Shown piece by piece: positions 11,601 to 23,690 of a DNA stretch of 64,000 nt (positions within the stretch are counted from its first letter, which is position 1; every line of letters starts with the position of its first letter). The translations under genes were made by a program, and so were the position numbers. The notes under the pieces are model-generated. The model saw only the letters and a list, made by a program, of their open reading frames with translations, did no database searches and was not told the DNA's origin. Origin of the DNA: Taxillus chinensis (lineage: Eukaryota > Streptophyta > Magnoliopsida > Santalales > Loranthaceae); the NCBI GenBank assembly GCA_023512835.1, contig JAKCVP010000413.1, positions 186,001-250,000 on the forward strand, given 5' to 3'.

Positions 11601-12756
11601 GCGTGATATACGGGCTTTTATCGATCAAGGGGGGCCTCAGCAGCTCACTCGATCCGGAACAGAGATTGAACGTGTAAAGGAAGAGATTTCAGGCCTGGAA
11701 GTCCGCCAACAACAACTTGCCAAGAAGCTGAGTGCACTCAAGGAGAAGATGACAAACCAGGGTGGTGTCCGCGACAATCTCTCGCAGAACATGCGCTTTC
11801 GCCAGCAGCGGCGCCAGTTGGAAGCTCTGAAGACGGAAATTGAGGAGCTAGAGGAACAGAATGCCGAGCATGACCGCAACCACTGGGCTCGCGAGGGTAG
11901 GAAATGGCAAGAAGCGCGCGAAAGCCTAGCGACCGAAATCACTGGCATCAGTGCAGAAATGAAGACGTTGGACAGACAACTCAGTCAGCTGATTGAGGAT
12001 TGGCAGACTGACTACAAGGACGCTGCATTCAAGTACAAAGAGTCACATATCAGGGTGGAAACAACGAAAGCGGCGATTGAAGACTTGGGTCGGTATGGAG
12101 GCGCTCTCGACAAGGCGATCATGAAGTATCACAGCATCAAGATGGAAGAGATTAACCGCATAGTGGAAGAGCTCTGGACCAAAACGTATCGTGGATCGGA
12201 CGTGGATACGGTGCTCATCCGGTCTGACAACGAGAGTGGCAAGGGCAACAAATCATACAACTACCGGGTGTGCATGGTCAAAGGTGAAGTGGAGATGGAC
12301 ATGCGCGGGCGATGCAGCGCTGGCCAGCGGGTGCTTGCCAGTATCCTGATCCGGCTCGCGCTGGCTGAAGTATTTTCGTCCGGCTGCGGCTTTATCGCGC
12401 TCGACGAGCCCACCACCAAGTGAGTCGTATGAGAAAGCCCGAAGAGAGCGAAGCTGACAGCTCTAATCATTCAGTCTTGATCGGGACAATATCATCTCGC
12501 TTGCTCATGCGTTACACGACATCATTGCGTATCGGTCAGGCCACAACTCGTTTCAGATGGCCATCATCACTCACGACAGTGAATTTTTGAAGTAAGGTTT
12601 CCTTTCGTCGACACGTAGGGTAGACGCATCGTTGCTAACGAAGGGCACAGGGCGATGCAATGTCACGACTTTTGTGACGATTATTACCGCGTGAGCCGAA
12701 ACGCGCTGCAGCAGAGTGAGATCCGGATGATACCAATCGGCGAGCTGATGGACTAG
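8695..12756 (+). CDS. RAD50: DNA double-strand break repair ATPase Rad50
   Basis: Three exons (8695-12419, 12475-12591, 12651-12756) give 1315 residues, the usual Rad50 length. This is the SMC-like ATPase of the Mre11-Rad50-Xrs2/Nbs1 complex, which tethers and processes DNA ends and signals checkpoint activation. Walker A is GYNGSGKTT at residues 45-53 and the Q-loop is VIFCHQDES near 163-171. Long coiled coils flank the zinc hook, whose C-x-x-C is CGMC at 694-697 (CCGMCRRAF). The ABC signature is RCSAGQRVLAS, and Walker B/D-loop is IALDEPTTNLD. The N of that last motif is made by splicing across the first intron (GTGAGT...TTCAG). The second intron joins HDSEFLK to AMQCHDFCDD. The gene is divergent from LYS1. 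Confidence 0.97.
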
Positions 12757-13106
12757 AGGACGAGCAGGGCGCACCAAGAGTCTTGGAGGTGGTGGTAGAA
12801 ACGGGTGACGCGCAAGCAGTGGCTCACCTGTTGGCGGCCTCGTGTGGCTGAGCGTCTGCCTCACCAAGTGTGCGAGCGTGGCCGGGACGAGACGACATGT
12901 GATTCCAGGCAGTCTTTTCCTCTGCAGTTGGCCAGTGGGGGCATCTGTGGTGAGGAATAGCAGCGAGTGAGGGTGCGAGAAAGGCTGATTAGCTCGAGTC
13001 CATCGGCGACCGGTTCGCGGCAGATGAAAGCCATCTCGTCATATCGCGGTGATCGCAAACCGCTGCAGGGTGAGGCCGTTCGTAAACAGTTTCGTCGTGC
13101 GAATTT

Positions 13107-13142
<36 letters not shown>

Positions 13143-13257
13143 CCCGTCTTGTTGCGTGCAGTACCTACTCGAAGCAGACCAGCAGAGTGCGATGGTATAA
13201 GAAGTAATCTCTGCATATTGCCCCGACCTGCGACAACTCTCCTACACAAGTTTCCAA
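12757..13257. other. intergenic region with CT microsatellite
   Basis: This is the 3' region of RAD50 and the promoter/5' leader of the oxysterol-binding protein gene. It contains a pyrimidine microsatellite at 13108-13138 and no supported reading frame. Confidence 0.6.
13108..13138 (+). repeat. (CT)n microsatellite, about 15 units
   Basis: An uninterrupted run of CT dinucleotides lies about 120 bases upstream of the inferred ATG at 13258. Such CT tracts are common in fungal promoters and 5' leaders, near transcription starts, and also vary in length between strains. Confidence 0.9.
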
Positions 13258-16200
13258 ATGGAGTAAGTCTCGACAGTCGCCCTGCGTCCACCTCCCCCTC
13301 TTTGTACCCTCGCTCTGACCACCCTCCCTCTGCAGGCCTCACAAGAGGACCAAGTCCACCGCTCGCTCTCTGCTGCAGCGAGTCTCCAGCAGAAGGGACG
13401 TGCGCAAAGAATCCACCGACAACGCCTCCCTTGCCCCTTCAGAATCCGCACCCACAGCTCCCTTGACCCCGGACCCCTCCGCTCCCATTGCTCCCGTCGC
13501 CATGCCCCCTCCATCAGCCCCCGTCGCTCCCTCCTCTATTGAGGCTTCCGTGCGCCTCTTCCGCGTCTATGAAGCTCTGCGTAGTGGTGACACGGCCGCT
13601 ATTTCAAAGGCCCTCAAAGACAACTCCGCCGCTGACCCCACCGAGGGACGCGCAAGCATATCCTCCATAAATACCTCGGGCCTGGAAGGCACTACAGTCC
13701 TCCATCTTGCCGTCCAGTGCGCAGATGTTGCAGTCATTGAGTACATCATCGCCTCTTCCTCCAGCCATGTCGACGTCAACGCGAGAGATCGTGACGGCAA
13801 CACCCCCCTTCACATCGCTGCCATGCTCAGTCGGGCGCCAGTTGTACGCCTCCTATTGGATCAGAAGCATGTCGACGACACCATTGCCAACTACCAAGGC
13901 AGAACTCCGCTCGATTTAGCAAAGAACCCCGAAGTCTTTCAGCAGCTTCAGCTGGCTCGCTCCCTCTACATTGAAGGGAAGCTGAAACAACTCCATATTC
14001 TTGTGGCCAAGGGTGACTACGCCTCACTTGAGAACGAACTCGCTGATACACATCTGCAAAAGGCTATCGATGTCAATGGCGGTGAGCTGGCCACAGAGCC
14101 ACAGACTGTCGAGTCTGGTGGCACTCTGCTTCACGAGGCTGCTCGCAAGAAAGATGCAAAGCTCATTCAAATCCTACTATTGAATGGCGCAGACCCATTC
14201 AAGCGCGACAGGAAGGGCAAGCTTCCTCAAGACATCACAAAAGATGACAAGATACGGACCTTGCTGAAGAAGTCGCCTGAAGCGGCGGCGGCTCAACGCG
14301 GCATTCAGGAAAAGACCATCCTCGGCTCAGGCACACCTGCCCACGCATCTACTGCGACTGGAGAAAATGCCCTTGGAGGCAAAGAAGGTCGCGAGATGAA
14401 GGGCTACCTCAAGAAGTGGACCAACTACACCAGCGGCTACAAGCTTCGATGGTTTGTGCTCGAGGATGGCGTCCTGAGCTACTACAAACATCAGGATGAC
14501 ATCAGCTCCGCATGCAGAGGTGCCATCAACATGCGCATTGCACAGCTGCACATGGACGCTCAGGATAAACTTCGTTTCGAAATCTTGGGCAAGTCATCGG
14601 TCAAGTACCACCTGAAGGCAAACCATCAGGTGGAGGCGAAGCGCTGGTTTTGGGCTCTGAATAATGCGATTCAATTCGCCAAAGACGAAGCTAAAGAAGA
14701 GAAGAAGCGGTCGGATGGCACTATTGGTCATGGAAAGCCGCAGGTGGAGCGTCAGGTGACACGTGACAGTGACAGCGTGAGCATCTCAGGTACCAAGCTG
14801 GCAGCTCCTGCAGGTGCCCTACAAAGACTGTCTTTGGACCGTGGAGAGGAGACTGGCACCAGTGTCGCTGACACAAGCAATGCCGGCGACGAATTTTCAA
14901 GGCTCCGCTCTCAAGACACCACCGCCATCGAAGGCGATCTCGACGACGAAATTGACTTGCCGGATGAAGCGAGCAGTCTTGCCGAAGCTCACCCAGTCAA
15001 CCGAGACGCATTCATGATTGCCGCTCAATCAGCACGTTTGCAGCTGGATCTGCTGGCCCAGATCTCTGCTGCCCTTCAAGCGGAGCGGGTGAAGAGCCCA
15101 GAGACAACCCTTTCACATCCTTCCGTTGTGCAAGCTTTAGCATCTTATGAGGCCGCCGTTGCGAATTTGCGCGGGCTTGTTGGCGACCTCGGTCGCATAG
15201 CCCGCGATCGCGAGTCGTACTGGCAATACCGTCTGGAGCAGGAGGTCAATGTCAGGCGGATATGGGAAGAGAACATGGCACACATTGCCAAAGAGCAGGA
15301 AGAGCTCGAGAACCGTATTGGGGAGTCGGAAGAGAAGCGGAAAGCAACAAAGCGTGCCCTTCGCGATGCTTTGGAGGGCCGAGAGCAACAGCCAGCAGCT
15401 GAAGTTCCCGCAGTGCAGGTGACTCGCCCCAGGTCGAGCTCTGGGCGATCCCGGAGAGCAACCACGACAGCCGTCGATCTCGCAGACTCGGATTCTGAAG
15501 ATGATGCTGAGTTCTTCGATGCTGTCGATGCTGGCGAAGTCAAGGTTGTCGAGCAACTTCCCCCGGTCGAAACGCCTGTCGATGCACCTCCGGTTCTGGC
15601 TACCAGCACGACCGGTAAAGAGCTCCGCGTAGTGAAGCAGACTGATGTTTCTTCCTCCTTCAAGGGATACGAGGAGCCCCTGCGTAAGAGGCTCAAGCTC
15701 GACGCCGACGACCGTCCGAAGATTTCTCTATGGGCAAGTATCCCCTTCCTATCCCATCTACCGACCGCAGCTAACAGTGTAATTAGGGTATCCTAAAGTC
15801 CATGATTGGTAAAGACATGACCAAGATGACCCTCCCTGTATCCTTCAACGAGCCTACTTCCCTCTTACAGCGTGTGGCAGAGGACATGGAATACACCGAT
15901 CTCCTCGACATTGCCGCTGACCGACCTGACTCGCTAGAGCGTCTGGTCTACGTTGCAGCTTTTGCCGCGTCCGAGTATGGATCCACCGTCGGCCGCGTCG
16001 CGAAGCCTTTCAATCCCTTGCTTGGAGAGACGTACGAGTACGTCCGGCCAGACAAGCAATTCCGCTTCTTCATTGAGCAAGTCTCACATCACCCTCCCAT
16101 TGGTGCCGCCTGGGCCGAGTCACCCAAGTGGGACTACTGGGGCGAGTCGTCGGTCCAGTCCAAGTTTTACGGCAAATCCTTCGACATCAACCCGCTCGGT

Positions 16201-16953
16201 ACATGGTTCCTCAAGCTGCGTCCTTCGAGCGGTGGACCAGAGGAGCTTTACACCTGGAAGAAGGTCACCTCATCCGTTATTGGCATCATCACCGGCAACC
16301 CAACCATCGACAACTACGGACCGATGGAAGTCAAGAACTGGACCACAGGTGAAACCTGTATTCTCAACTTTGTCGCGCGCGGCTGGAAAGCAAGCTCAGC
16401 ATACCAGGTAGCAGGCAAGATCACCGACGCCCAGGGCAACACAAAATGGAGCATGGGCGGCCGCTGGAACGACAAAATCTACGCGCGTCTGACTCCCGGC
16501 TATGAAGTCGACCCCTCTGACCCCAAGGCAGCGGCAAAGGGCGACCGCTCGAACCAGGCTGTCCTAGTTTGGGAGGCAAACCCCCGACCGACGGGCATCC
16601 CATTCAATCTGACGCCCTTTGTCGTGACGCTGAACGCCTTGACGGATAGTCTGAAGCCCGTCCTCCCGCCGACGGACACGCGTCTGCGCCCGGACCAGCG
16701 AGCGATGGAAGATGGGGAGTACGATTTTGCGGCGGTGGAGAAGAATCGCGTGGAGAATAAGCAGCGTGCGGCGCGTCGGGAGCGCGAGGCGGAGGGTGTG
16801 GTCTGGACACCAAAGTGGTTTACACACCAGGTTGATCCGACTACTGGCGAGAAGTTTTGGGACGTTAGGCGTGATGCGCAGGAGGATGCACAGCCTGAGT
16901 ACTGGAGGTGTAGGGAAAAGGGGGATTGGTCTAGGTGTGATGACATTTTCTAG
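13258..16953 (+). CDS. OSH1: oxysterol-binding protein, ankyrin-PH-FFAT-ORD type (Osh1/Osh2-like)
   Basis: Inferred exons are 13258-13262, 13336-15733 and 15787-16953, giving 1189 residues. The protein should carry sterols or phosphoinositides at contact sites between ER and other membranes. Ankyrin repeats lie at roughly residues 95-310 ([29 protein letters not shown]). A PH domain at about 353-455 begins [25 protein letters not shown] motif, EFFDAVD, at 727-733 should bind the ER protein VAP/Scs2. The ORD lipid-binding domain carries the family signature EQVSHHPP at 898-905. The first exon is only five coding bases (ATGGA), chosen because it supplies the sole in-frame ATG. The second intron is GC-AG (GCAAGT...ATTAG) and joins KISLW to [10 protein letters not shown] exactly as in homologues. 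The choice between Osh1 and Osh2 is open. Confidence 0.93.
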
Positions 16954-18363
16954 ACTCTTTCTCTGTTTTGTTTCCCCTTGATGCGCTTGGACGGGATAAT
17001 GGTCTCGTGATGGATGTTGGGTTGCGCGTGCGCAGACGAAGGGATCTAGATTGTCGTGGTTGTGAGCTTTGAATAGGTAGGCACGGTATCTAGAGTAGAT
17101 AGACTGAATGATGAGAATGCGCAGCAGATTCGCACTGTATTTTCTTTTTCTGTCTTACTTGATGTTTTCGAGCGCTCTTGAGCGTTTGCGACTTTTCGTT
17201 CTTCTTTTTTCCTTCTTTTTTTTTTTTTTTTGCAAACTTTTTAAAGCTGTACAAGTGTCGACGGGCGGCGGAAAGAAAAAGGAAAAGAGACACCCCGTGA
17301 AACAAGTCTTGAGGGAAGGGGTGGGGGGGCGGGAATGAATATCCTTTTAACGACAAGGCATGAATATATTTCAAACGACAAGGTCACAAGGAATAAGAAA
17401 AAAATCCACATCGACAAGGGATGAAAAGCGTGCCATGTTTACAATCTTGAAGGATTCAGGTACTTGGTAGCGTGGGTAGACACATACCTTCCTACCTACT
17501 TACCTAGATTCGGTATCTGATTGTATAGCTGCATTTTGATTTCTTTCTGTGGGAGGTCTTGTTTATTTCATGGGGTGTGGTGTAGGGTATGTATCTTAGC
17601 GTGCTTAGGTAGGTACCTAGCTTAGATGAAGGATTAGAATCAGACGAAGAATTAGACTAACATGTTCAAAAAGGCTATTCATTCTAGTATGCTCACTTTG
17701 TGTAATATATTTCTTTTTTCCTAGCGGAGGGATTCATTTGGAATGTTTTTTTATATTTTCTTGTTCAAGTGCCTCTCTTGTGTGGATTTCTTCTTTCTTG
17801 ATGAAGAAACCTCAGCTTAAGGTCATTCGAGATGGGAGGGCACGGACGGATGATGAGCTAGGGTAAGTAGTAGGAATATCAATTCAGTGTCATTAGTGGA
17901 TGGGTATCAGTTTGAGGTATTTGAGATGGCAGGGCACGGATGGGTAACATGCCAAAGTAGAGAGTGGGTATCAAGTTTAGATTACTGGGGAACGGGTATC
18001 AATTTGAGGTTGTGGGGGGACGGGAGGGCGCGAATGGGTAACGACCTTAGCTACGATAGTTAGGGATAGGTATCAAGCTAGGTAAAGTAGTTGGAGATGA
18101 GAGGGCGCGAATGGGTAATAAGTAACGATAATCAGTGATAGGTATCAAGCTAGGTAAAGTAATTAGAGATGGGAGGGCACGGACCGCTAATAAGCTACGC
18201 GGTCACCTAGGCAAAGGAACAAGGTGAAAGATACATGATGTTTAGATGCTGAAATTGTCATCATTGATTTCGTTGGTGTAATGATACATGAGTGCCGCCC
18301 GAATGCCCATACCGATAACAATGCTTGAATGCCCATACTGAACTCCCACCCAGAAACCCTCAT
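16954..18363. other. long convergent intergenic region with repeats
   Basis: About 1.4 kb between two convergent genes. It holds a poly-T tract near 17205-17232 and several TAGGTACCTA-like palindromic bits near 17500-17620. A degenerate minisatellite occupies about 17829-18200. No reading frame has support. Confidence 0.6.
17829..18200 (+). repeat. degenerate minisatellite, five copies
   Basis: A core like GAGATGGGAGGGCACGGA recurs with starts at about 17829, 17923, 18019, 18094 and 18166, so spacings are 94, 96, 75 and 72 bases. Between cores the sequence GGTATCAAG(C)TAGGTAAAGTA and variants recur, and the last two units are the most alike. This indicates local tandem duplication followed by drift. 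It lies outside any gene. Confidence 0.75.
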
Positions 18364-21345
18364 CTACGCGCCCTCCTCCACAGCGCCTCCATCCTCGCGC
18401 ATCCCACCCTCAAACTTACCCCGAATAACCGCAGGACTGAATCGCTGTCCATTCTCGTCAAATGCAGCGCTCGAGAGTCTGGCATACACGTCAGTAAGCG
18501 TACCTTCGCGCAGCAAGTTAGGATGCAGGGCGGCGTACATGTTCGCTAGCATAGACAAGTCAGCATTAGTAAAACCATCGTCCGGGCGGAGAGCAACGTG
18601 CGTTCTGGATGTGGCTGTCGAGCGAGATGTGGAAATGGATGGCGAAGAGCGCGATGCGCGGTCGTGGCGGCGGGGGTCGCTGCTCGGTGCGTTTGCAGCG
18701 ATAGTTGCTGCTGCTGCGGCGGTGGCTCGCGCAGTGGCTCGCCTGCTGGTGGTAAAGTACAAATCGGCGTAGCTGTGGAAGCGGAAGGGGGCGGTGTTGG
18801 CGGATGTACCGGTTGCAGTGGATGTCGCGGTGGATATGGAGGCTGATGCCGCTGATCTGCGGTAGCTGCTGGATCTGTGGGATACACTCTTCTTCGCTTC
18901 TGTCTTTTCCTTTTCTTCTGTGGCTTTTGCGTTCGTCTGAGCTATAGTCTTGTCGTCGTCGGTTTTGTTACGCGTGTTTTCGTCGAGCGCGGCGTCGACT
19001 TTGGCGCCTATTGCTTCATACTCTGCTTTGAGTAGGTCCATCTTTGCTTGTAGATCCTTGATTGAAGCATTGTGTGCGGCGCATTGCTTCTCTGCTTCTG
19101 CGACGGCGGCTTCTGCGGCGGCTCGCTGCTTCTCTGCCTCTTTCAATGCTGCGGCGGCTTCAGCTTCGGCCTTTTTGGCCTTGGCTTTGGCCTCGGTTTC
19201 AGCTTCGCCGGGCTTCATGCCCATCTTGTCGCACTTGCCTGCCTTTTGCAGACCGATGAAGCGCTTGTGAATCTCCCAGCTCGTCGCGCCGGGGATTTGC
19301 TCGACGAGACTGCTGAAGGCTTTGCCTGCGCGCTTGGCGGATATGATTAGCTCGTCGGCTTCAGGGGTGAAGATTTCTTTCGCTTGTTCTGCTGCGGCGG
19401 CGGCATCGGCATCAGCTTTTGCTGCGAGGGGATTAGCGCCTGACATGAGCGGTTTCAAGGGTGTTGGGCGGGGAGAAGGAAGTGCTGCTGGAGCTGCTAA
19501 TGGGACTAGGGTTTGCTTCGCCTCCTGCTTTGACTCTGGCTTTGGGGAAGCGGAGACTCTGGTTGCGGCGCCTGCGGTTAGTAGTTTTGGATCGGCGGTG
19601 CGTGGCTTCGCGTTGGCTATTTGTGTTTCGCGGATTCGAGCTTGGGAGCTAGAGGTTGGCTGCCTCTTGTCGGTGAGTATGATGGGGATCTTCGTGATGG
19701 TCGTGGTGGGATTCTTCGGGGTGGCTGCATGATCAGGCTTCGCGGCGATTGTGCGTTCCGCTTTTTCTGCACTGGACGGCTTTGCGATGACTACATTGTT
19801 AGTCTTCTCCTTGTCAAGCGTGGCAGATTTACTCTCTTCATTCTTCGCAGCTGCTGCGGCGTCAGTCTTCTTCTTGTCTGAGGTTGTGGAAGGGTCAACT
19901 TTCTTTTGAGGAATCGCGGACGCAGGCTTTCTGATGGCGACAGCCAAAGGATAGACTTTTTTCTCTTCAACTTTGGCAGGAGACTCAACCTTGCTCTCTT
20001 CGAGGGCGCGAGAGTCAGTCTTGTTCTTCTCAGCGCTTGCAACGGAGCCGGTCTTTTTCTTGTCGATGATGGTATAGGCAGGCCTCTTCTTCTCGCTGGC
20101 TGGAGCATCGGCTTTCTTCTTTTCCTCGGCTGTCACAGACTCGGGCTTCTTCTTTGTGGCCGCTGCAGTGTCGCTCTTCTTCTTTTCAAGAGCTACCGTC
20201 TCGGCGTGTCTCTTCACAAGAGCTGCAGCGTCGGCCTTTTTCTTTTCAAGAGCTGCAGCGTGGGCCTTCTTCTTTTCGATGGCTGCTGCGGCGTACCCTC
20301 TGAATCTGTCAATCGCCGCTAAATCAATCTTGTTCTTCTCTGCTACTGCGGTGTTGGTGTTCTTCTTGTCAGAAGTCGCAGGGTCAGTCTTCTTCTTCTC
20401 ACTCGTTGCAGATCCAGGCTTCTTCTTCTCCCCGGTGGTGGCAGCAGGTTCAATCTTCTTCTTGCGCTCAGCGGTAGTAGCTAAAAGATTAGTCTTCGCC
20501 GTCTCGGCTCGAGCATACTTTCCATTGCCAGCAGGAGGCGCAGCAGAAGCAGAAGCAGCAGGAACAAGAGAGGGGACATCACCTGCTTCGACCAAGCCGG
20601 CCTTTTCGAGTTCTCTGAACTTCCTGTGGACGTCGTATCTGGATCTGCCGCCGAGTTCAGCGCCGATTGCACCCCAGCCCAGATTTTCGATCGTCCGGAG
20701 TTCAATGAGCTTCTTTTCTTCTGCCTCGGTGAAGGGTGCATTGACGTTGCCGTTGCCGTTGCCGTTGCCATTGACAGTGGCATCCTTGACAGATTTCGCT
20801 GCAAAAGGGTCAGCATGTAGTTCTGGGCACGACGAAAAAGGAAAAGAAGAAAAAAGGGAAACCAAAGGACAACGGGAATTTCAAAGCATGTGAGAGTCAC
20901 GCTTACCTTCGTCTGCCTTTTTGTCGTTGACACTGCTAGCTTTGCTCTTGTTGGAAGATGGCTTCTTCTCTGCGGCCTTGTTCTCCTCTGCAGCCTTCGC
21001 CACAGCTGCGGCTTCGGCGTCACGCTTCTGTTTAGCGGCTTCTAGAGTTCTCGTTAGCGATGTCTCTCCCGACAAGCATTTGATTGGAATGGACTTACCA
21101 AGGTCTTGAGAAGCACGGGTAGTGGCTAGCTCTGCGTCACGCTCCATTTGAGCTTGCTGTGAATTGTAAAAGTCAACATATTTATTCCACTCTGCGAGCT
21201 CCTGCAGCGAGCCATTGGAGTAGTAAGAGCCAGGGAGTGGGAGTCTATGCTTGAGGTAGCGAGGCGCAGCAGGCTGAGATTGGCCGGGAAGTCCAGCGAC
21301 AATGGCGCACGCTTCGGCGAAGCCTTTGCCAAATGTCCAGGGCAT
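18364..21345 (-). CDS. Lys/Ala/Glu-rich protein with Myb/SANT-like modules
   Basis: Exons 21345-21099, 21041-20907 and 20798-18364 give 938 residues; both introns are GTAAG...AG and keep phase. Two Myb/SANT-like segments of the same design are visible. One is FTEAEEKKLIELRTIENLGW at about residue 150, continuing to VHRKFRELEKAG. The other is FTPEADELIISAKRAGKAF at about 605, continuing to IHKRFIGLQKAG. A weaker third (FTNADLSMLANMYAALHP) sits near the C-terminus. Between the first two lies a long low-complexity region of degenerate ten-residue units such as AALEKKKADA and ALEKKKSDTA. A charged coiled-coil-like region (about 655-740) follows the second. This suggests a nuclear DNA- or chromatin-associated protein, but I recognise no named family. 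The repeat tracts probably vary in length among strains. Confidence 0.7.
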
Positions 21346-21570
21346 TTTGTCAGATGCAGATTGTCGTTGCGATGTGAATTCAGTAGCTCAATTTCTTGCG
21401 CCGACGATATGGGTTTGCGCTGGTGCGTTGGCAGGTCGAGTAGAGAGAGACAGCGCGCAGTGTGGGAGGAAGAGCGGTGATCGGCGCAAGAATCAGGTGG
21501 ACGTTCGCCCTACCATGATGGCCACCACCGGCGAAGCAGCGCACTCGCTACCTCCGTCCATAAGACGACG

Positions 21571-21932
21571 CTAAGTGATCTCCTGCTGCTGCGCACTACG
21601 CTCCTCGAGCAAAAGACGACGAAGAGCAGCAACTCTTGCACAGCGAAATTCATCGCCAGCCTTTAGCAGGGAAAGTGAGGAAAGTGGAAACATACCTGTC
21701 TCTGTGAGGGCAGTCGGTGGTACGCCTGCTTGATGTCCTTGACATGGCGTCCATCCTGCGCGTAGTCACGGAATCGGGTACGAGGGTACTCGACTCCACG
21801 CTCGTCAACGATGATTTCATCACCGAGGACGTAGCTCAGGAATTCGCTGTCGGGCAACAGCGCCATGTCCCTGCGCTTGATGACTTTGGCTTCACTAGCC
21901 TCCTTGACCTGCTTGACGGTCCTGCGCGCCAT
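21571..21932 (-). CDS. small basic protein of unknown function
   Basis: The first exon (21932-21696) encodes 79 residues starting MARRTVKQVKEASEAKVIKR and containing SEFLSYVLGDEIIVDERGVE. It is followed by a GTATGT donor. Joining to an acceptor after gctaaag gives exon 21660-21571, ending LRRLLLEERSAQQQEIT, for 108 residues in total. That intron would be only 35 nt, below the usual fungal minimum, so the 3' half is uncertain. Reading straight through gives a 90-residue protein ending at 21663. I recognise no family. Charged, helix-rich composition and clean frame suggest a real gene with a start about 225 bases downstream of the stop-proximal p24 region. Confidence 0.45.
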
Positions 21933-22347
21933 GCTGAGGGGTGAGTTGGTAGGCAAAACAAATGAATCGTAGACGGGAGCTGGATGGGAACCAGTGCCAG
22001 CAAGTACGCTTACAGCGTGGATTGAGAGAAACAAAGCAAGGACGCGGCGATAGCCTGTGCCGTCAAGTTGTAGCCATGGCGACGGATATCACTCGCGACC
22101 AGAGGTAACGACTTCTCACGGCTTTCCAGGGTCTGGGAGTATCAACAAGTGAAGGGGTCAACAGGGAAGGGCCATGGAAGTCGCCGAACTCGTTAGTATT
22201 CATACATGCCTATAATAACGCATTCTCAGTGCCACTATCCGGGCCGTCACAAGCTCCGTCAGCTTCTCTCAGCGACTGTGGTTGTTCGTAGAGATGTATC
22301 GTTGCCATTTGGAACACCTGACCCATATGCAGACCAAACAATGCTTT

Positions 22348-23039
22348 TTATACAACCCTCTTCACCTCGAAGAATCTCTTCAACCACCAGACCTGGAAGA
22401 TTCCCTCGCCAATCAAAACACCGAGTTGCAGGATACTCCACCACTTGACTCTGCCGTTGGTGCTCTCGGCGGTGTTGCGGTGCACGCGCTCGCGGACAAC
22501 AATGTATGACTGCTCGTCACGGACTTGAGCAAGAAGCTCAGAAAGCTTGCGAACTTCCTTCTCCAGGGGGTCTGAAGGGGCCTCATCCTCCGGAACATAG
22601 ACGATGCCGTGGACGTTGAAGGAGACCTCCTTGCTTTGAGACGACCAGTGTTCGTTGCTGAAACAGTATTCGTATTTGCCGTCTTGCTGTGCGACGAACG
22701 AGTGATCGCCGGATGCTTGGGAGCCTGTGTATACTTGTCTTGCGCCGCTAGGAGTTTGGATCTGTGAGGGATGCAGTCAGCAGCTGTCGCGTGATGCCCT
22801 GTGAAACAGACTGAGGTAGGCGTATATGCGTGAAGGCTTACCCAGAAATCGATTTCGATGTTGCCACTTCCGCCCCATTCCCTGTCGCCGACTTGGTAGG
22901 TGACGGTCATCTTGTCGTCCTTGTGCAGCGACTCGTAGAAGCACTCTCTGGAGTGTGCGCGTAGCTGTATGTTGTGGGCGCTGACGAGGCTCGTCAGGCC
23001 AGCGATGGCTGCGACTGCTGTGGTGAGAAAGCGGACCAT
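22348..23039 (-). CDS. EMP24: p24 family cargo receptor, Emp24-like
   Basis: Exons 23039-22842 and 22761-22348 (80-nt intron, GTAAGC...CACAG) give 203 residues. p24 proteins are type I membrane proteins cycling between ER and Golgi in COPII/COPI vesicles, where they sort GPI-anchored cargo. A signal peptide (MVRFLTTAVAAIAGLTSLVSA) comes first. The GOLD domain follows with its two cysteines (SRECFYESL and KYEYCFSNEH), then a coiled coil (LEKEVRKLSELLAQVRDEQ) and one membrane span (WWSILQLGVLIGEGIFQVWW). The cytosolic tail is KRFFEVKRVV, with the paired Phe used for COPII binding and a C-terminal valine pair. The tail favours the beta/Emp24 subfamily over Erv25. It is divergently arranged with the membrane protein gene at 23691. 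Confidence 0.92.
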
Positions 23040-23690
23040 GGTTCCTGCGATGGGTGTGTGGGTGGGTGCTGCTCAGACAAAAAGATGGAGAAGCAGACAC
23101 AATTCATTGAGGATGAGGTGTCAGGAGTGACCCGAATGGGGAATAATTGAAGACGAGCAACCCCTGCCGACAGATCAGTCAGGCACAACCTCAATGGCCG
23201 CCCACGCAAAGGTTCAACTCGACTTTCAGCAAATCTAATGCTAGACCACTAACAAATACGCAAAATGTAATCCCATTGCTATGTCTGTAAAAGCTCGTCA
23301 GTCACCAGTGCTCAGTGCTCACAAAAGATCACGGCAACCATTCTGACACCCAGAGCTCGAAATATCGTTCAAACTGCTGCGAACACTTGCCCTGAGCGGA
23401 TGCACGCACGCCAGGATGACTCGCCTTCACACTACAAGAGCAGCCAGACACTTCAGCCACCTCTCTCCCAGACATTAAGAACCATGCAGCCCAGAGTATC
23501 CACCTGAACAACGAATCAGGCTAGTCCACCACGCAGAGGCTCAGTAGACCGAGCGCCAATCATGGCGCGATCTAGCCGACCCCATTGCTCCGCGAGATCT
23601 GCAGAGGACCCTCAATTCCCGTCTGCAACAGGCCCGGATTCCCATGTGTCAACCACAGCACACCCTCGCTGGCCCTCCTAGGATGCGGAC

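Noticed and set aside
18546..20893. Several plus-strand frames rich in Phe, Ser, Cys or Ala
   Set aside because: They are antisense to the lysine-rich repeat gene; codon mirror effects explain their composition.
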